Source: a virus. Taken from it: DNA of 64,000 bases. The position numbers and the translations under genes are program-made. The DNA lies in the IMG/VR virus record IMGVR_UViG_3300025000_000061, positions 87,783 through 151,782 of that record. One strand, given 5' to 3'. Numbering within the stretch: position 1 is the first letter of the stretch; every line of letters starts with the position of its first letter. This document shows, piece after piece, positions 25,770 to 34,308 of the stretch. The notes beneath the pieces are model-generated. The model searched no databases. It was given only the letters and a program-made list of their open reading frames with translations, and was not told the origin of the DNA.

Positions 25770-25904
25770 ATAAATAAAAATATTCCTATAGAGTGTGAAA
25801 ATTGCTTATGCTTTAATTGCAAAAAGAAAAATATATGTAATATATGTATATATTGTTTAAATATAGAGTATCATCCTATTTATGATTGTGAGGAGGTTAA
25901 TTAA
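25770..25904 (+). CDS. cysteine-rich small protein, ATA start (44 aa)
   Basis: AAGGGG at 25755-25760 is followed by ATT at 25767 and ATA at 25770; no usual start fits. The 44-residue product has eight Cys (CENCLCFNC, CNICIYC), arranged as two metal knuckles. The stop is one base before the ATG of the next gene. High Cys content and the regular position argue that this is a real gene. Confidence 0.6.
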   Translation: MNKNIPIECENCLCFNCKKKNICNICIYCLNIEYHPIYDCEEVN

Positions 25905-25905
25905 T

Positions 25906-26349
25906 ATGGTCAATAAAATACTTAAGGATAAATTAGAAAAAAGGATTATTAAAAGTCAAGAAGAAATTAAACAAAATCAAATATTAATAAAATTAATTGA
26001 TTCATATCCAGATTTAAAAATATACTCTAATAGATGGAATAAAGAATACTTTTATTCCAAATTAATTAATGAGATAGTTACAGATGTTGAATTTGCTAAT
26101 GGTTGTGGATGTTGTGCAGACACTCCTTTATATGCAAAGTTTTTTGTTGATATTGATGGGATTAAGGTATATGCTGATCCTGTTGAAATATGTATAGGAG
26201 AAGGTAGTTATAATGGTAGTGGGTATATTAATACGGAAACATGGAGAGATATATTAGTAGCATTAAGTATTAATAAAAATATATTTAATAAAGTAGAAAA
26301 ATATTTAGAAGATAATAAATTTGAACCATATGAAGATGATGAAGATTAA
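25906..26349 (+). CDS. hypothetical phage protein (147 aa)
   Basis: The ATG at 25906 has GAGGAGG upstream; an in-frame start at 25882 would read through that site. The centre carries a glycine/cysteine-rich segment (FANGCGCCADTPLYAKFF). The C-terminus is acidic. No family recognised. Confidence 0.7.
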   Translation: MVNKILKDKLEKRIIKSQEEIKQNQILIKLIDSYPDLKIYSNRWNKEYFYSKLINEIVTDVEFANGCGCCADTPLYAKFFVDIDGIKVYADPVEICIGEGSYNGSGYINTETWRDILVALSINKNIFNKVEKYLEDNKFEPYEDDED

Positions 26350-26364
26350 GGAGAATAAAATAAT

Positions 26365-27087
26365 ATGCAAAAACTATTAGTTAATAAAAAAGACAAACAA
26401 AATTTCTATTATAAGATAGATAATTTTATTAATAAAAATATAAAAATTAATCCAGATAGTTATTTATCTAATAAAATAGAATCATATGAAGAATTAAAAA
26501 ATCGTATTATTGAAAAATTAAATAATGCTAGAATTGACGATACTATTTTTATTTATAGTGAAGATGTAATAGATAATTCAAGAATTTATATTAAACCATT
26601 TTTAATATTTGAATGTATAGGAAAACACAATGTAATTATAGAAGTAGGAATAAGTAAAGATAATTGGTATAGGATAGATGATGACACTGAAGAAAAAATA
26701 TTAATTTCTAAATATAATGAATTAAATATTAAATATAAATATGAATCACAAAAATATGACGATTATGCTTTACACAATAAAATATTAGAATTTTATAAAC
26801 AAATAATGTTGCTTAATTTTAATACAAAAATGATTGCTACATTAGATGAATATTTAAAATTTTCATTATATGAAAGTTATAGATATACATCGTATAATTA
26901 TAAAGATGTGCTTAAACAAGAATTAAATATTAAACCAAAAAATTATGAGCATCAAAATGAATTAATAAAAAAAATATTACCAAGAATGATTAACAATCTA
27001 AAAAATATTATTAAAAATAAAAAAATAGATTATGATGAATTAGATTACAAAACTCAATCAATAGAATGGAAAGAATATAAAATATGA
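26365..27087 (+). CDS. hypothetical phage protein (240 aa)
   Basis: AAGGAG precedes the ATG. A helical, Lys/Tyr/Asn-rich protein without recognised domains. It shares general composition with its downstream neighbour, but I do not see enough similarity to call them paralogues. Confidence 0.7.
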   Translation: MQKLLVNKKDKQNFYYKIDNFINKNIKINPDSYLSNKIESYEELKNRIIEKLNNARIDDTIFIYSEDVIDNSRIYIKPFLIFECIGKHNVIIEVGISKDNWYRIDDDTEEKILISKYNELNIKYKYESQKYDDYALHNKILEFYKQIMLLNFNTKMIATLDEYLKFSLYESYRYTSYNYKDVLKQELNIKPKNYEHQNELIKKILPRMINNLKNIIKNKKIDYDELDYKTQSIEWKEYKI

Positions 27088-27097
27088 GGTGCAGTAT

Positions 27098-27676
27098 ATG
27101 AATGATAAAATAGATTATAGATATAGAATTATAGTAGAAAAACTTAATAGTAAATTAAGTTATAATAAAGATAAGAAAGATATTGATTCTGCTGTGGTGA
27201 ATTGTATTGAAGAATTTAATAAAAATAATAAATATAATTATATTATTAATGATTTATCTGAAGATTATTGGAAACGCAAAGAGATAATATTTACTAATAA
27301 TTATATTTGCCCTGACGTACATATGCTAATTAGTTGGGATACTATATATTGGCAGGTTAAAGAAATATATTATACATATGAAAAATCAGAAATTCAATCA
27401 TATCAAGATAGATTGATTAATTTATTATCAGAAATACTTTTGTATTGTTATATGTTAGACATAAGAGGAGAAAAAATACATTTAAATTTGGATTGCAATA
27501 AGGATTTATGTATATGGAATGATAAAACTATAATAAAAATTATGAGTAATAAAAATGATTATATTAGTATAGAAAATATAGATTTATTATGGAAAAATAT
27601 TGATGATTATAAGAATATATTAACTAAACTTATGAAGATTAGATATTATTTAAAATCAAAATTGAAAGGTAAGTAA
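27098..27676 (+). CDS. hypothetical phage protein (192 aa)
   Basis: The ATG at 27098, after GAGGTG, is preferred to the in-frame start at 27089, which lies within the ribosome binding site. Helical, with several Trp-containing segments (EDYWKRKE, LISWDTIYWQV). No family recognised. Confidence 0.68.
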   Translation: MNDKIDYRYRIIVEKLNSKLSYNKDKKDIDSAVVNCIEEFNKNNKYNYIINDLSEDYWKRKEIIFTNNYICPDVHMLISWDTIYWQVKEIYYTYEKSEIQSYQDRLINLLSEILLYCYMLDIRGEKIHLNLDCNKDLCIWNDKTIIKIMSNKNDYISIENIDLLWKNIDDYKNILTKLMKIRYYLKSKLKGK

Positions 27677-27681
27677 TTAAC

Positions 27682-27945
27682 ATGAAAACAGGAAAAAAAA
27701 TAATACTTAAATATTGTAATAATATTAAAACTGGTGATATAGATCATTTGCAAGCATCTATAGATATTAAAAATGCGTTAAGGAAAAACATCATTGATAA
27801 AACATATTTAATAAGTCATTGTCCTAGTGCATTTGGATTAGATGATTTTATTGGTGAATGTGAAAAGGAATATGTATCAACATATTCTAAGCAAATTAAA
27901 CAATGTAAATTATGTTGGGATAGAGCATTAGAATATAAAAAGTAG
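27682..27945 (+). CDS. small hypothetical protein (87 aa)
   Basis: The start follows the previous gene by 5 bases, with AAAGG in its end. The C-terminus has Cys residues (LISHCPSAFGL, CEKEY, CKLCWDRAL) in an order seen in small phage zinc-binding proteins. Function unknown. Confidence 0.68.
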   Translation: MKTGKKIILKYCNNIKTGDIDHLQASIDIKNALRKNIIDKTYLISHCPSAFGLDDFIGECEKEYVSTYSKQIKQCKLCWDRALEYKK

Positions 27946-27977
27946 ATTATATCAAAATAAGAAAAGGAGGTTTACTT

Positions 27978-28166
27978 ATGGATAAATTAATTAGGCAAGC
28001 AAAACAATATATAAAAGACAATAATGGTTTAGTAGAAATTAAAGAACTTACAAAATGGAAATCACAAGGAATTATAAAAGGTATTCGTAAAGTAGCATTT
28101 TCTTCATTTATGTTTGATAAATACGTTATTTTTGCAGATGATACTTATGAAACTATTTGGGTTTAA
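27978..28166 (+). CDS. small hypothetical protein (62 aa)
   Basis: ATG after AAGGAGG. A short basic alpha/beta protein (LVEIKELTKWKSQGIIKGIR); no family recognised. Confidence 0.66.
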   Translation: MDKLIRQAKQYIKDNNGLVEIKELTKWKSQGIIKGIRKVAFSSFMFDKYVIFADDTYETIWV

Positions 28167-28199
28167 TACTAATATATTTTAAGATTGGAGGTGAATATT

Positions 28200-28379
28200 A
28201 TGAACGAATTAATGAGTATTATTCTTAATGATGAGAAATTAAATAATATGTATAATACAGATGCGATATTTCATACAGCAATTGAAACAGCAATTATTAA
28301 TAATTTATCAGTAAAAGAATCTCTAATTTTTGCAATTAAGTGTTTATATGAATCTAAAGAAGCATTAATGAAAATATAA
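28200..28379 (+). CDS. small helical protein (59 aa)
   Basis: The ATG at 28200 sits 7 nt after GGAGG; the earlier in-frame ATG at 28185 overlaps that site. The product is acidic and fully helical, like many small phage early proteins. Function unknown. Confidence 0.66.
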   Translation: MNELMSIILNDEKLNNMYNTDAIFHTAIETAIINNLSVKESLIFAIKCLYESKEALMKI

Positions 28380-28435
28380 AACTGGTTATAAATGGTGTAA
28401 GAATTTAATCTTAATGATAAAGGAGAGATATAAAT

Positions 28436-28795
28436 ATGACTAATAAAGATAAACAAATTGATTCAAAATGGAATAAAAGAATAAATAAACATAAAAGATA
28501 TAAGAAAATTTATTCATGGATTATTAAAAAACTTGCATTGCATTTACTTAAAACAAGTAATTATTTAAAAGAGGAAGATTTAATACATAAAGAATTAACT
28601 ATTACATATAATCCTGAAGGTTTTGACACCTATCCGTCATGTAAAAGTAATTTAAAACAATGGTGCTATAGTAATAAGAAAAAATATATTGGTAGATTTG
28701 CCGAATATGGTGTGTATGGAGATAGTGAAGAAGAAGTTTATTTAAATGTTATTAACGTAATATTATTTAAACAATATAGGTATCCATTTTGTTAA
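28436..28795 (+). CDS. hypothetical basic protein (119 aa)
   Basis: ATG after AAAGGAGAG. Strongly basic first third (KRINKHKRYKKIYSW), then a region with two Cys and aromatic residues. Basic composition suggests nucleic-acid contact, but this is inference only. Confidence 0.66.
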   Translation: MTNKDKQIDSKWNKRINKHKRYKKIYSWIIKKLALHLLKTSNYLKEEDLIHKELTITYNPEGFDTYPSCKSNLKQWCYSNKKKYIGRFAEYGVYGDSEEEVYLNVINVILFKQYRYPFC

Positions 28796-28837
28796 TTTGA
28801 AATTATTTGATTAAACATAGAAAGGAGGTTTTATAAT

Positions 28838-29125
28838 ATAAAACCATTTATCAAGTATAGAAAGATAATAGGTTATATATTAACTTCATTATCTTTAGCT
28901 ATTACATTATTTATTGTAATATTATTAGCAAAACCAAATAATCTATATACAATGTTTACTATAGGTGCTATATGTCAAGCATGTTTTATAATTGGTATAA
29001 GTTTTGTTACAACAGAAATGGAGTTAGAGATTAAACAATTAAAAAATAAAAAAAAAGAGGATAAAATATGCCTATACAATTTTGTTTTAAATGTTTTTCA
29101 CCAACTAATTCAAAATATTATGTAA
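28838..29125 (+). CDS. small membrane protein, ATA start (95 aa)
   Basis: GGAGG at 28824-28828 is 9 nt before ATA at 28838; no ATG/GTG/TTG start fits. The product has a basic N-terminus and two hydrophobic helices (about 12-33 and 41-64), then a charged helical end. It overlaps the next gene by 58 bases in another frame, which is unusual here. The clean membrane pattern supports coding. Confidence 0.58.
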   Translation: MKPFIKYRKIIGYILTSLSLAITLFIVILLAKPNNLYTMFTIGAICQACFIIGISFVTTEMELEIKQLKNKKKEDKICLYNFVLNVFHQLIQNIM

Positions 29126-29394
29126 GTATGAAAGTATTATGTGGTGAATGTGCAAAACTTCATGGAGAAGAAGAAATTAAGGAATTAAATAAACAAAAAG
29201 AAGAAATTAATAATAAAATACAAAATATAAGAAAACAAATAAACGAAGCAATTATAGCAGATTGTAAACATGAAAATGCATTCGACACTAATTATGGATT
29301 TGTTACTAAAGATGGATTTACTACTATATGGAGATGTCCTGATTGTGATTTTACTTTTAATAAATTACATGAATTTAAAAGAGGTGATATATAA
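29068..29394 (+). CDS. zinc-binding coiled-coil protein (108 aa)
   Basis: An N-terminal knuckle pair (CFKCFSP and CGECAKL) is followed by a coiled-coil helix of about 40 residues, a CKHENAF segment and a C-terminal CPDCDF knuckle. It resembles small phage proteins with two zinc sites separated by a coiled coil. Its TAA overlaps the ATA start of the next gene (TAATA). Confidence 0.7.
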   Translation: MPIQFCFKCFSPTNSKYYVSMKVLCGECAKLHGEEEIKELNKQKEEINNKIQNIRKQINEAIIADCKHENAFDTNYGFVTKDGFTTIWRCPDCDFTFNKLHEFKRGDI

Positions 29395-29999
29395 TACTTC
29401 TAAACGAAAATTATAATAAAAACGAATCAAGAGAACATTATGAATTAAAGCAAATTTCAAAATACATACTATTTTCAAAAGGTTACAACTGTATAGCAAC
29501 CGAAGTACAATTCCCTAAACAATCTTATTATCTTAGAGACTATGATTGGTTTAATTCTAAAGCAATAACTAAAAATATTATTGATGTAATAGGAATCAAA
29601 GGCAATCTACTAAATCTTAGAGAGAATAATGTGGATGGTTACAAAGTTATGGGTATCGAGGCAAAAGCAAGTTATCAAGATTTTCTAAATGGATTTTGTT
29701 GTCAATGTGAATATACATATTTGATTGCACCGATAGGGGTTATACCTGTTGAAAAACTTCCACCCAAAATTGGTCTTATTGAATGCAATCTTGAAAAATA
29801 TACTATTAAAAATAGAGTAAATAAATTTGAATTCAAAGGTATTGTTACAACTAAGCAATGCTCAAGCAGAAGAAAAGAAATATATAAAAGGGATGATATT
29901 TATAGAGTAGATACTTTAAATATCTTAAGAAAAATTGCATATCGCAACACTATCAACGATTTATTTAAGAAAAATGAAATATTAATTAAAGGATTATAG
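29394..29999 (+). CDS. MmcB-like PD-(D/E)xK nuclease family protein, ATA start
   Basis: The frame is open from 29388, while the first usual start (GTG 29631) would remove the conserved N-terminal half. GAGG at 29381-29384 is 9 nt before ATA at 29394, which overlaps the previous stop as TAATA. The protein has SREHYELKQISKYILFSKGY, then IDVIG, a GIEAKASYQDFL segment and TYLIAPIGVIP. This order (helix, Asp, ExK, then a hydrophobic strand) fits the MmcB/restriction-endonuclease fold with catalytic Asp and Glu-x-Lys. A DNA repair or nuclease role is inferred. Confidence 0.7.
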   Translation: MLLNENYNKNESREHYELKQISKYILFSKGYNCIATEVQFPKQSYYLRDYDWFNSKAITKNIIDVIGIKGNLLNLRENNVDGYKVMGIEAKASYQDFLNGFCCQCEYTYLIAPIGVIPVEKLPPKIGLIECNLEKYTIKNRVNKFEFKGIVTTKQCSSRRKEIYKRDDIYRVDTLNILRKIAYRNTINDLFKKNEILIKGL

Positions 30000-30010
30000 A
30001 GGAGGAAATT

Positions 30011-30205
30011 ATGGAAAATATAACTTTAAAAATTGCAATAGAATCCTACAAATTTGGATTTAATACTACATATGATGGAGATAATCATACTGTCTTATTT
30101 GGAACAGAATGTAATCATTGTGGTAATTATTTTGAGTATGGTAAAATGGATTATTATTGTCCTAAATGCAGATATGAAAAAGAAGGAATAAAAGGAGTAA
30201 ATTAA
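30011..30205 (+). CDS. zinc-ribbon small protein (64 aa)
   Basis: ATG after GGAGGAAATT. The C-terminal half is a zinc ribbon (CNHCGNYF, CPKCRYE). The N-terminus is a short strand/helix unit. Function unknown. Confidence 0.7.
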   Translation: MENITLKIAIESYKFGFNTTYDGDNHTVLFGTECNHCGNYFEYGKMDYYCPKCRYEKEGIKGVN

Positions 30206-30207
30206 TC

Positions 30208-30357
30208 ATGATGCCAGAAAAATGTCCGTACTATTCAAATTTTAAATGTCCATATGTTGGAATAGTATTTTGTTCTTCACCATGTTTTGATTGTTATGTA
30301 GGTGAATTATTATCTAGTAATGTAGGGATAGATATAGAAAGTGGAGAAATCAAATAA
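30208..30357 (+). CDS. cysteine-rich small protein (49 aa)
   Basis: Two adjacent ATGs follow AAAGGAG. The 49 residues have five Cys in a compact N-terminal half (KCPYYSNFKCPYVG, CSSPCFDC), probably a metal-binding knot, and a short acidic end. Too short for default gene callers, but it has a strong ribosome binding site and fits its gap. Confidence 0.62.
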   Translation: MMPEKCPYYSNFKCPYVGIVFCSSPCFDCYVGELLSSNVGIDIESGEIK

Positions 30358-30407
30358 TATTAAATAATTAATAATAAAAACTAAATAATAAAAAGGAGAA
30401 ATGTAAT

Positions 30408-30602
30408 ATGAAACATTATTCTTGTCCTGTTTGCAATATTATTTCTAGTGAAAAATTGTGGAATGAATCTACAGTAAATAAATATGGATGTGATATTGGA
30501 TTAATTCAGACAGAAGAAAAAGATGAATTATTATATGTTTGTCCAGAATGTAGAGAAATAAGTGATGGGTATAAGATTAATTTTGTGTATGAAGATGAAT
30601 AA
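30408..30602 (+). CDS. zinc-ribbon small protein (64 aa)
   Basis: ATG after AAAGGAG. CPVCNII near the start and CPECREI near residue 45 form one zinc ribbon around a beta-rich middle. Function unknown. Confidence 0.7.
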   Translation: MKHYSCPVCNIISSEKLWNESTVNKYGCDIGLIQTEEKDELLYVCPECREISDGYKINFVYEDE

Positions 30603-30640
30603 TAATATAAATAAAATAAATAAAAGGAGAATAATTAATC

Positions 30641-30784
30641 ATGTATGCAGATAATGAATTTCTTACTGCTTTAACTAACAAGTTATTGGAATTGGCAGAT
30701 GAAACTACTGATATTCAAACAGAGCAAGAATTAAGAAATATGGCAGAATTAGCAATTAATACTTGTGTAATACAGAAAGGGTAA
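30641..30784 (+). CDS. small acidic helical protein (47 aa)
   Basis: ATG after AAAGGAG. A 47-residue acidic helix (LTALTNKLLELADET). It ends 7 bases before the next ATG. No family recognised. Confidence 0.6.
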   Translation: MYADNEFLTALTNKLLELADETTDIQTEQELRNMAELAINTCVIQKG

Positions 30785-30791
30785 AATAAAT

Positions 30792-31196
30792 ATGCTAACA
30801 AAACCAAACTTAGGATGGACACATCTCCAACTAGATAATTTTTCAGAAAGAGCAAGTTATTTAACTGATGTTCCTAATGACTGTTTAGATTCTTTTATTT
30901 ATGGTTTAAAAAATAATGTTCCTATTGCTATTTATTTTGATGCAGAAGGTTATGATTATCATTTAGTTTCTTCATGGAATAGCAGTTATATTATAATGGA
31001 TAAAATAAATGCAACTATTACAATTGATAAAAACATAGAAGAATTAGCAAAAGAATTAATAGATGATATTGAAAATAATTTTGAAGATTGGTTAAATTGG
31101 GAATGCTATGATGATGGTGAGTATGTAGAAACTAATAGAGATGTATTTAAGGAAAAGTTAAGTATATTAAGGTTTGAATTGAACAAAAGAAAATAA
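30792..31196 (+). CDS. hypothetical phage protein (134 aa)
   Basis: AAAGGG lies just upstream. The pattern (LTKPNLGWTHLQLDNFSERASYLTD, split by one conserved Asp/Cys turn, then an acidic helical end) is one I recall from Firmicute phage proteins with no assigned role. Confidence 0.68.
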   Translation: MLTKPNLGWTHLQLDNFSERASYLTDVPNDCLDSFIYGLKNNVPIAIYFDAEGYDYHLVSSWNSSYIIMDKINATITIDKNIEELAKELIDDIENNFEDWLNWECYDDGEYVETNRDVFKEKLSILRFELNKRK

Positions 31197-31211
31197 GAAA
31201 GGAGATTAACT

Positions 31212-31640
31212 ATGGCAAAATTACACAAATTAGAATTATATATCATAGATTACAATGATAATTATAAAAATTTAGAAGAAATAATACAGGATATAGATAA
31301 TTCTATAGATTGTAGTATTAATCATTTTAATGCACAAGAAGTAAAAATAAATTGGCATGATGAAATAGATTTAAATTATAGTAATTGCCCTGTTGATAAT
31401 TTTAGAAATTATTTTGAAGGAAATGAAAATATATTTAAAGAAGAAAAATGTATATACAAAGAAGAATTAATTGTAAATACTAAAGATTGGGCATGTGAAT
31501 TAATGAAAAATAATAGATGTTTTATTGGAGAATGGGATGATTTTTATTTAGGTGATAATAATTATTGGCATTTTGATGGTGAATGGTGCTGTGAATATTT
31601 TAATCCAGAAGCAGATTGTTGTAGACCAAAAAAAGAATAA
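31212..31640 (+). CDS. hypothetical phage protein, Cys-rich end (142 aa)
   Basis: ATG after AAAGGAG. Acidic, Trp-rich, with a C-terminal cluster of Cys (WCCEYF, DCCRP). No family recognised. It is the last gene before a new promoter. Confidence 0.68.
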   Translation: MAKLHKLELYIIDYNDNYKNLEEIIQDIDNSIDCSINHFNAQEVKINWHDEIDLNYSNCPVDNFRNYFEGNENIFKEEKCIYKEELIVNTKDWACELMKNNRCFIGEWDDFYLGDNNYWHFDGEWCCEYFNPEADCCRPKKE

Positions 31641-31664
31641 TATTATAAGAATAGAAAATAAATC

Positions 31665-31693
31665 TTGACATTTTATTAATAGAATGATAAAAT
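31665..31693 (+). promoter_or_regulatory. sigma-A promoter for the ribonucleotide reductase operon
   Basis: TTGACA (31665-31670), a 17-bp spacer and TAAAAT (31688-31693). It reads into the small gene at 31722 and the reductase at 31956. Confidence 0.75.
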
Positions 31694-31721
31694 AACATTA
31701 GTTTTAAAGGAGGTGATTATT

Positions 31722-31898
31722 ATACCAGATATTTCGATGTGTGACAATGATAAATGTGAAAAATCATTAGATTGTCTTAGATTTTTAGCAGAACCAAGTA
31801 AATATCAGAGTTATATTTGTGGGATAGAAAGTATTTGTAATAAAGAAAATGGATTTGAGTATTTTTTAGAGGTAAAGAGGTTGAGTAAAGTTGTTTAG
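31722..31898 (+). CDS. cysteine-rich small conserved protein, ATA start (58 aa)
   Basis: The GTG at 31713 lies inside the GGAGGTG ribosome binding site, so it cannot be the start. ATA at 31722 is 8 nt from GGAGG and gives (M)PDISMCDNDKCEKS, which agrees with how I remember homologous small proteins beginning (MPDISMC with N-terminal Met). Cys pairs at CDNDKC and CGIESIC suggest metal binding. Function unknown. Confidence 0.68.
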   Translation: MPDISMCDNDKCEKSLDCLRFLAEPSKYQSYICGIESICNKENGFEYFLEVKRLSKVV

Positions 31899-31955
31899 GT
31901 AATAGGATAAATAGAATAATAAAATAAATATAAAATAAGGAGGGTTTTATTCAAA

Positions 31956-34268
31956 TTGAAAGTTATTAAAAGAAATGGAGCAATAATTGAATTTGATGAA
32001 AATAGAATTATTGATGCAATTGAAAATGCCATGAGAGAAACAAAGATTGGATTAGACATTGAGATAAGTAAATTAGTTGCTAAACAAATTAAAAACCAAA
32101 ATATAGATATTATTCAAGTTGAGAAAATACAAGATATGGTAGAAGAATTTCTTATGGATACAAATAGAAAAGATGTAGCAAAGAGATACATATTATATAG
32201 AGAAAATAGAAATAAAAAAAGAAAAGTTAATAAAAATTATAATGGATTATTAAGTGAAGAATTTATAAGTAAATATAAACATAAACCATCTCCAATGAAT
32301 CAATTAGGTAATTTTGTTTATTATAGAACTTATTCTAGATGGTTGCCAGAAGAACAAAGAAGAGAGTATTGGTGGGAAACTGTAAAAAGAGCAGTTGAAT
32401 ATAATTGTAGTCTTGTACCTACTACTAAAGAAGAAGCAGAAAAACTATATGATAATATATTTAATTTACGTCAATTTTTAAGTGGAAGAACATTTTGGGT
32501 TGGTGGCACAAAAGTAGCACAAAAATATCCATGTGCAAATTTTAATTGTGCATTTGTAATATTAGATAACATTAAAGCATTTGAAGAATTATTTTATTTA
32601 CTAATGGTTGGAACAGGAGTAGGAGTAAGAGTATTAAAATCAGATGTAAATAAATTACCAAGAATTAATAATAATATAGAAATTGTACATAAAGAATATA
32701 ATCCATTATCTAAAAATAAAAGAGAAGATAATACTTCACTAGAATTTAAAAAAGATATTGCAAAAATTATCATTGGTGATTCAAAAGAGGGTTGGAGTAG
32801 AGCATTATTTTATTATATGGATATATTAACCAATAATTATTATGAAAATATTAAATTAATTATTTTTGATTATGACAATGTAAGACCAAAAGGAGAAAGA
32901 TTAAAAACATTTGGAGGCACTGCTTCTGGACATGAAAGTATTAAAAATATGTTTAAAAAGATACATATAATTGTTTGTAATTCAAATAAAAAGTTAACTC
33001 CTTTAAATTGTTTAGATATTGCAAATATAATTGGAGAAAATGTAGTTGTTGGAGGAGTAAGGCGTACAGCAGAAAATGGTTTGATTGATCATAATGATGA
33101 TGAAGTAATAAATGCAAAAAATAATTTATATATACAATTAGATGGACAATGGATTGAAAATAAAGAAATATCTCATAGAAAAATGAGTAATAATTCAATA
33201 TTTTATACTGAAAAACCCACAAGAGAAAAATTACATTGGCAAATAGAAAAAATGAGATATTCAGGTGAACCTGCTTTTGCAAATGCTGTAGCAGCTTTAA
33301 TAAGAAGATTTGATTTCGAAGGACTTAATCCATGCTTTGAAATTTTGTTGAGATCAAGAGGATTATGCAATTTAATAACATTAAATGTATTTGCATTTGT
33401 TTATAATGGAATATTAAATGTGGAAGAATTATTAAAAGCACAAATATTATCAGTTAGAGCAGGTTATAGAATGACTTGTGTAAATTTAGAATTACATGAA
33501 TGGGACTTAGTACAAAAAGAAGATAGATTATTAGGTTGCTCATTAACTGGTTGGCAGGATATGGTCAATGCAACAAATATGACATTAGATAAGCAAAAAG
33601 AATTATTAAAAAAACTTAAAAATATTGCCATAGAAGAATCGAAAAAATACTCTGCACAATTAAATATGAAAGAACCATTATTAGTTACCACTGTGAAACC
33701 AGAAGGGACTTTGAGTTTATTACCAGGAGTATCAAGTGGGGTGCATTATTCTCATTCACCTTACTATATTAGAAGAATTCGTATCAATTCAAACGATCCT
33801 CTAGTAAAAGTTTGTGAAGAATTAGAATATCCAGTTTATTATGAAGATGGAGAAACAAAAGAAAATAATAATACTAAGGTAATAGAATTTCCTGTTAAAG
33901 CACCACAAGGAAAAACAAAATATGATGTATCTGCAATTGAACAATTAGAAATATATAAAATGTTTCAAGAATATTATGTTCAACACAATACCAGTATTAC
34001 AGTTCATGTAAGAGATTATGAATGGGATGATGTAGAACAATGGATATGGGATAATTGGGATAGTGTTATAGGAGTGTCCTTTATATCTTTAAATGATAGT
34101 TTTTATCCATTAATGCCATATGAAACAATCACAGAAGAAGAATATAATAAGAGAATTAAAGAAATGAATTTATTTATACCATCATTGCTTTCAAAATATG
34201 AAAAAGAAGAAGTTGAAATAGATATTGGTAATGAAGGTTGTGAATCAGGGGTTTGTCCAATTCGCTAA
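31956..34268 (+). CDS. nrdJ: class II (B12-dependent) ribonucleoside-triphosphate reductase
   Basis: TTG start after AAGGAGGG. The 770 residues begin with an ATP-cone (VIKRNGAIIEFDENRI) that senses ATP/dATP. The barrel follows, with LSGRTFWVGGT, YPCANFNCAFV, VGTGVGVRV, the finger loop NPCFEILLRSRGLCNL (about 455) and a late KPEGTLSLLPG. The C-terminus ends GCESGVCPIR, the Cys pair that reduces the active site, as in monomeric adenosylcobalamin-dependent RTPR. It makes dNTPs from NTPs, aerobically or anaerobically, if the host supplies B12. There is no NrdB partner nearby, which fits class II. Confidence 0.93.
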   Translation: MKVIKRNGAIIEFDENRIIDAIENAMRETKIGLDIEISKLVAKQIKNQNIDIIQVEKIQDMVEEFLMDTNRKDVAKRYILYRENRNKKRKVNKNYNGLLSEEFISKYKHKPSPMNQLGNFVYYRTYSRWLPEEQRREYWWETVKRAVEYNCSLVPTTKEEAEKLYDNIFNLRQFLSGRTFWVGGTKVAQKYPCANFNCAFVILDNIKAFEELFYLLMVGTGVGVRVLKSDVNKLPRINNNIEIVHKEYNPLSKNKREDNTSLEFKKDIAKIIIGDSKEGWSRALFYYMDILTNNYYENIKLIIFDYDNVRPKGERLKTFGGTASGHESIKNMFKKIHIIVCNSNKKLTPLNCLDIANIIGENVVVGGVRRTAENGLIDHNDDEVINAKNNLYIQLDGQWIENKEISHRKMSNNSIFYTEKPTREKLHWQIEKMRYSGEPAFANAVAALIRRFDFEGLNPCFEILLRSRGLCNLITLNVFAFVYNGILNVEELLKAQILSVRAGYRMTCVNLELHEWDLVQKEDRLLGCSLTGWQDMVNATNMTLDKQKELLKKLKNIAIEESKKYSAQLNMKEPLLVTTVKPEGTLSLLPGVSSGVHYSHSPYYIRRIRINSNDPLVKVCEELEYPVYYEDGETKENNNTKVIEFPVKAPQGKTKYDVSAIEQLEIYKMFQEYYVQHNTSITVHVRDYEWDDVEQWIWDNWDSVIGVSFISLNDSFYPLMPYETITEEEYNKRIKEMNLFIPSLLSKYEKEEVEIDIGNEGCESGVCPIR

Positions 34269-34308
34269 TAATAAAATAAAAAATAATAAAATAAGAAAGG
34301 AGAATAAT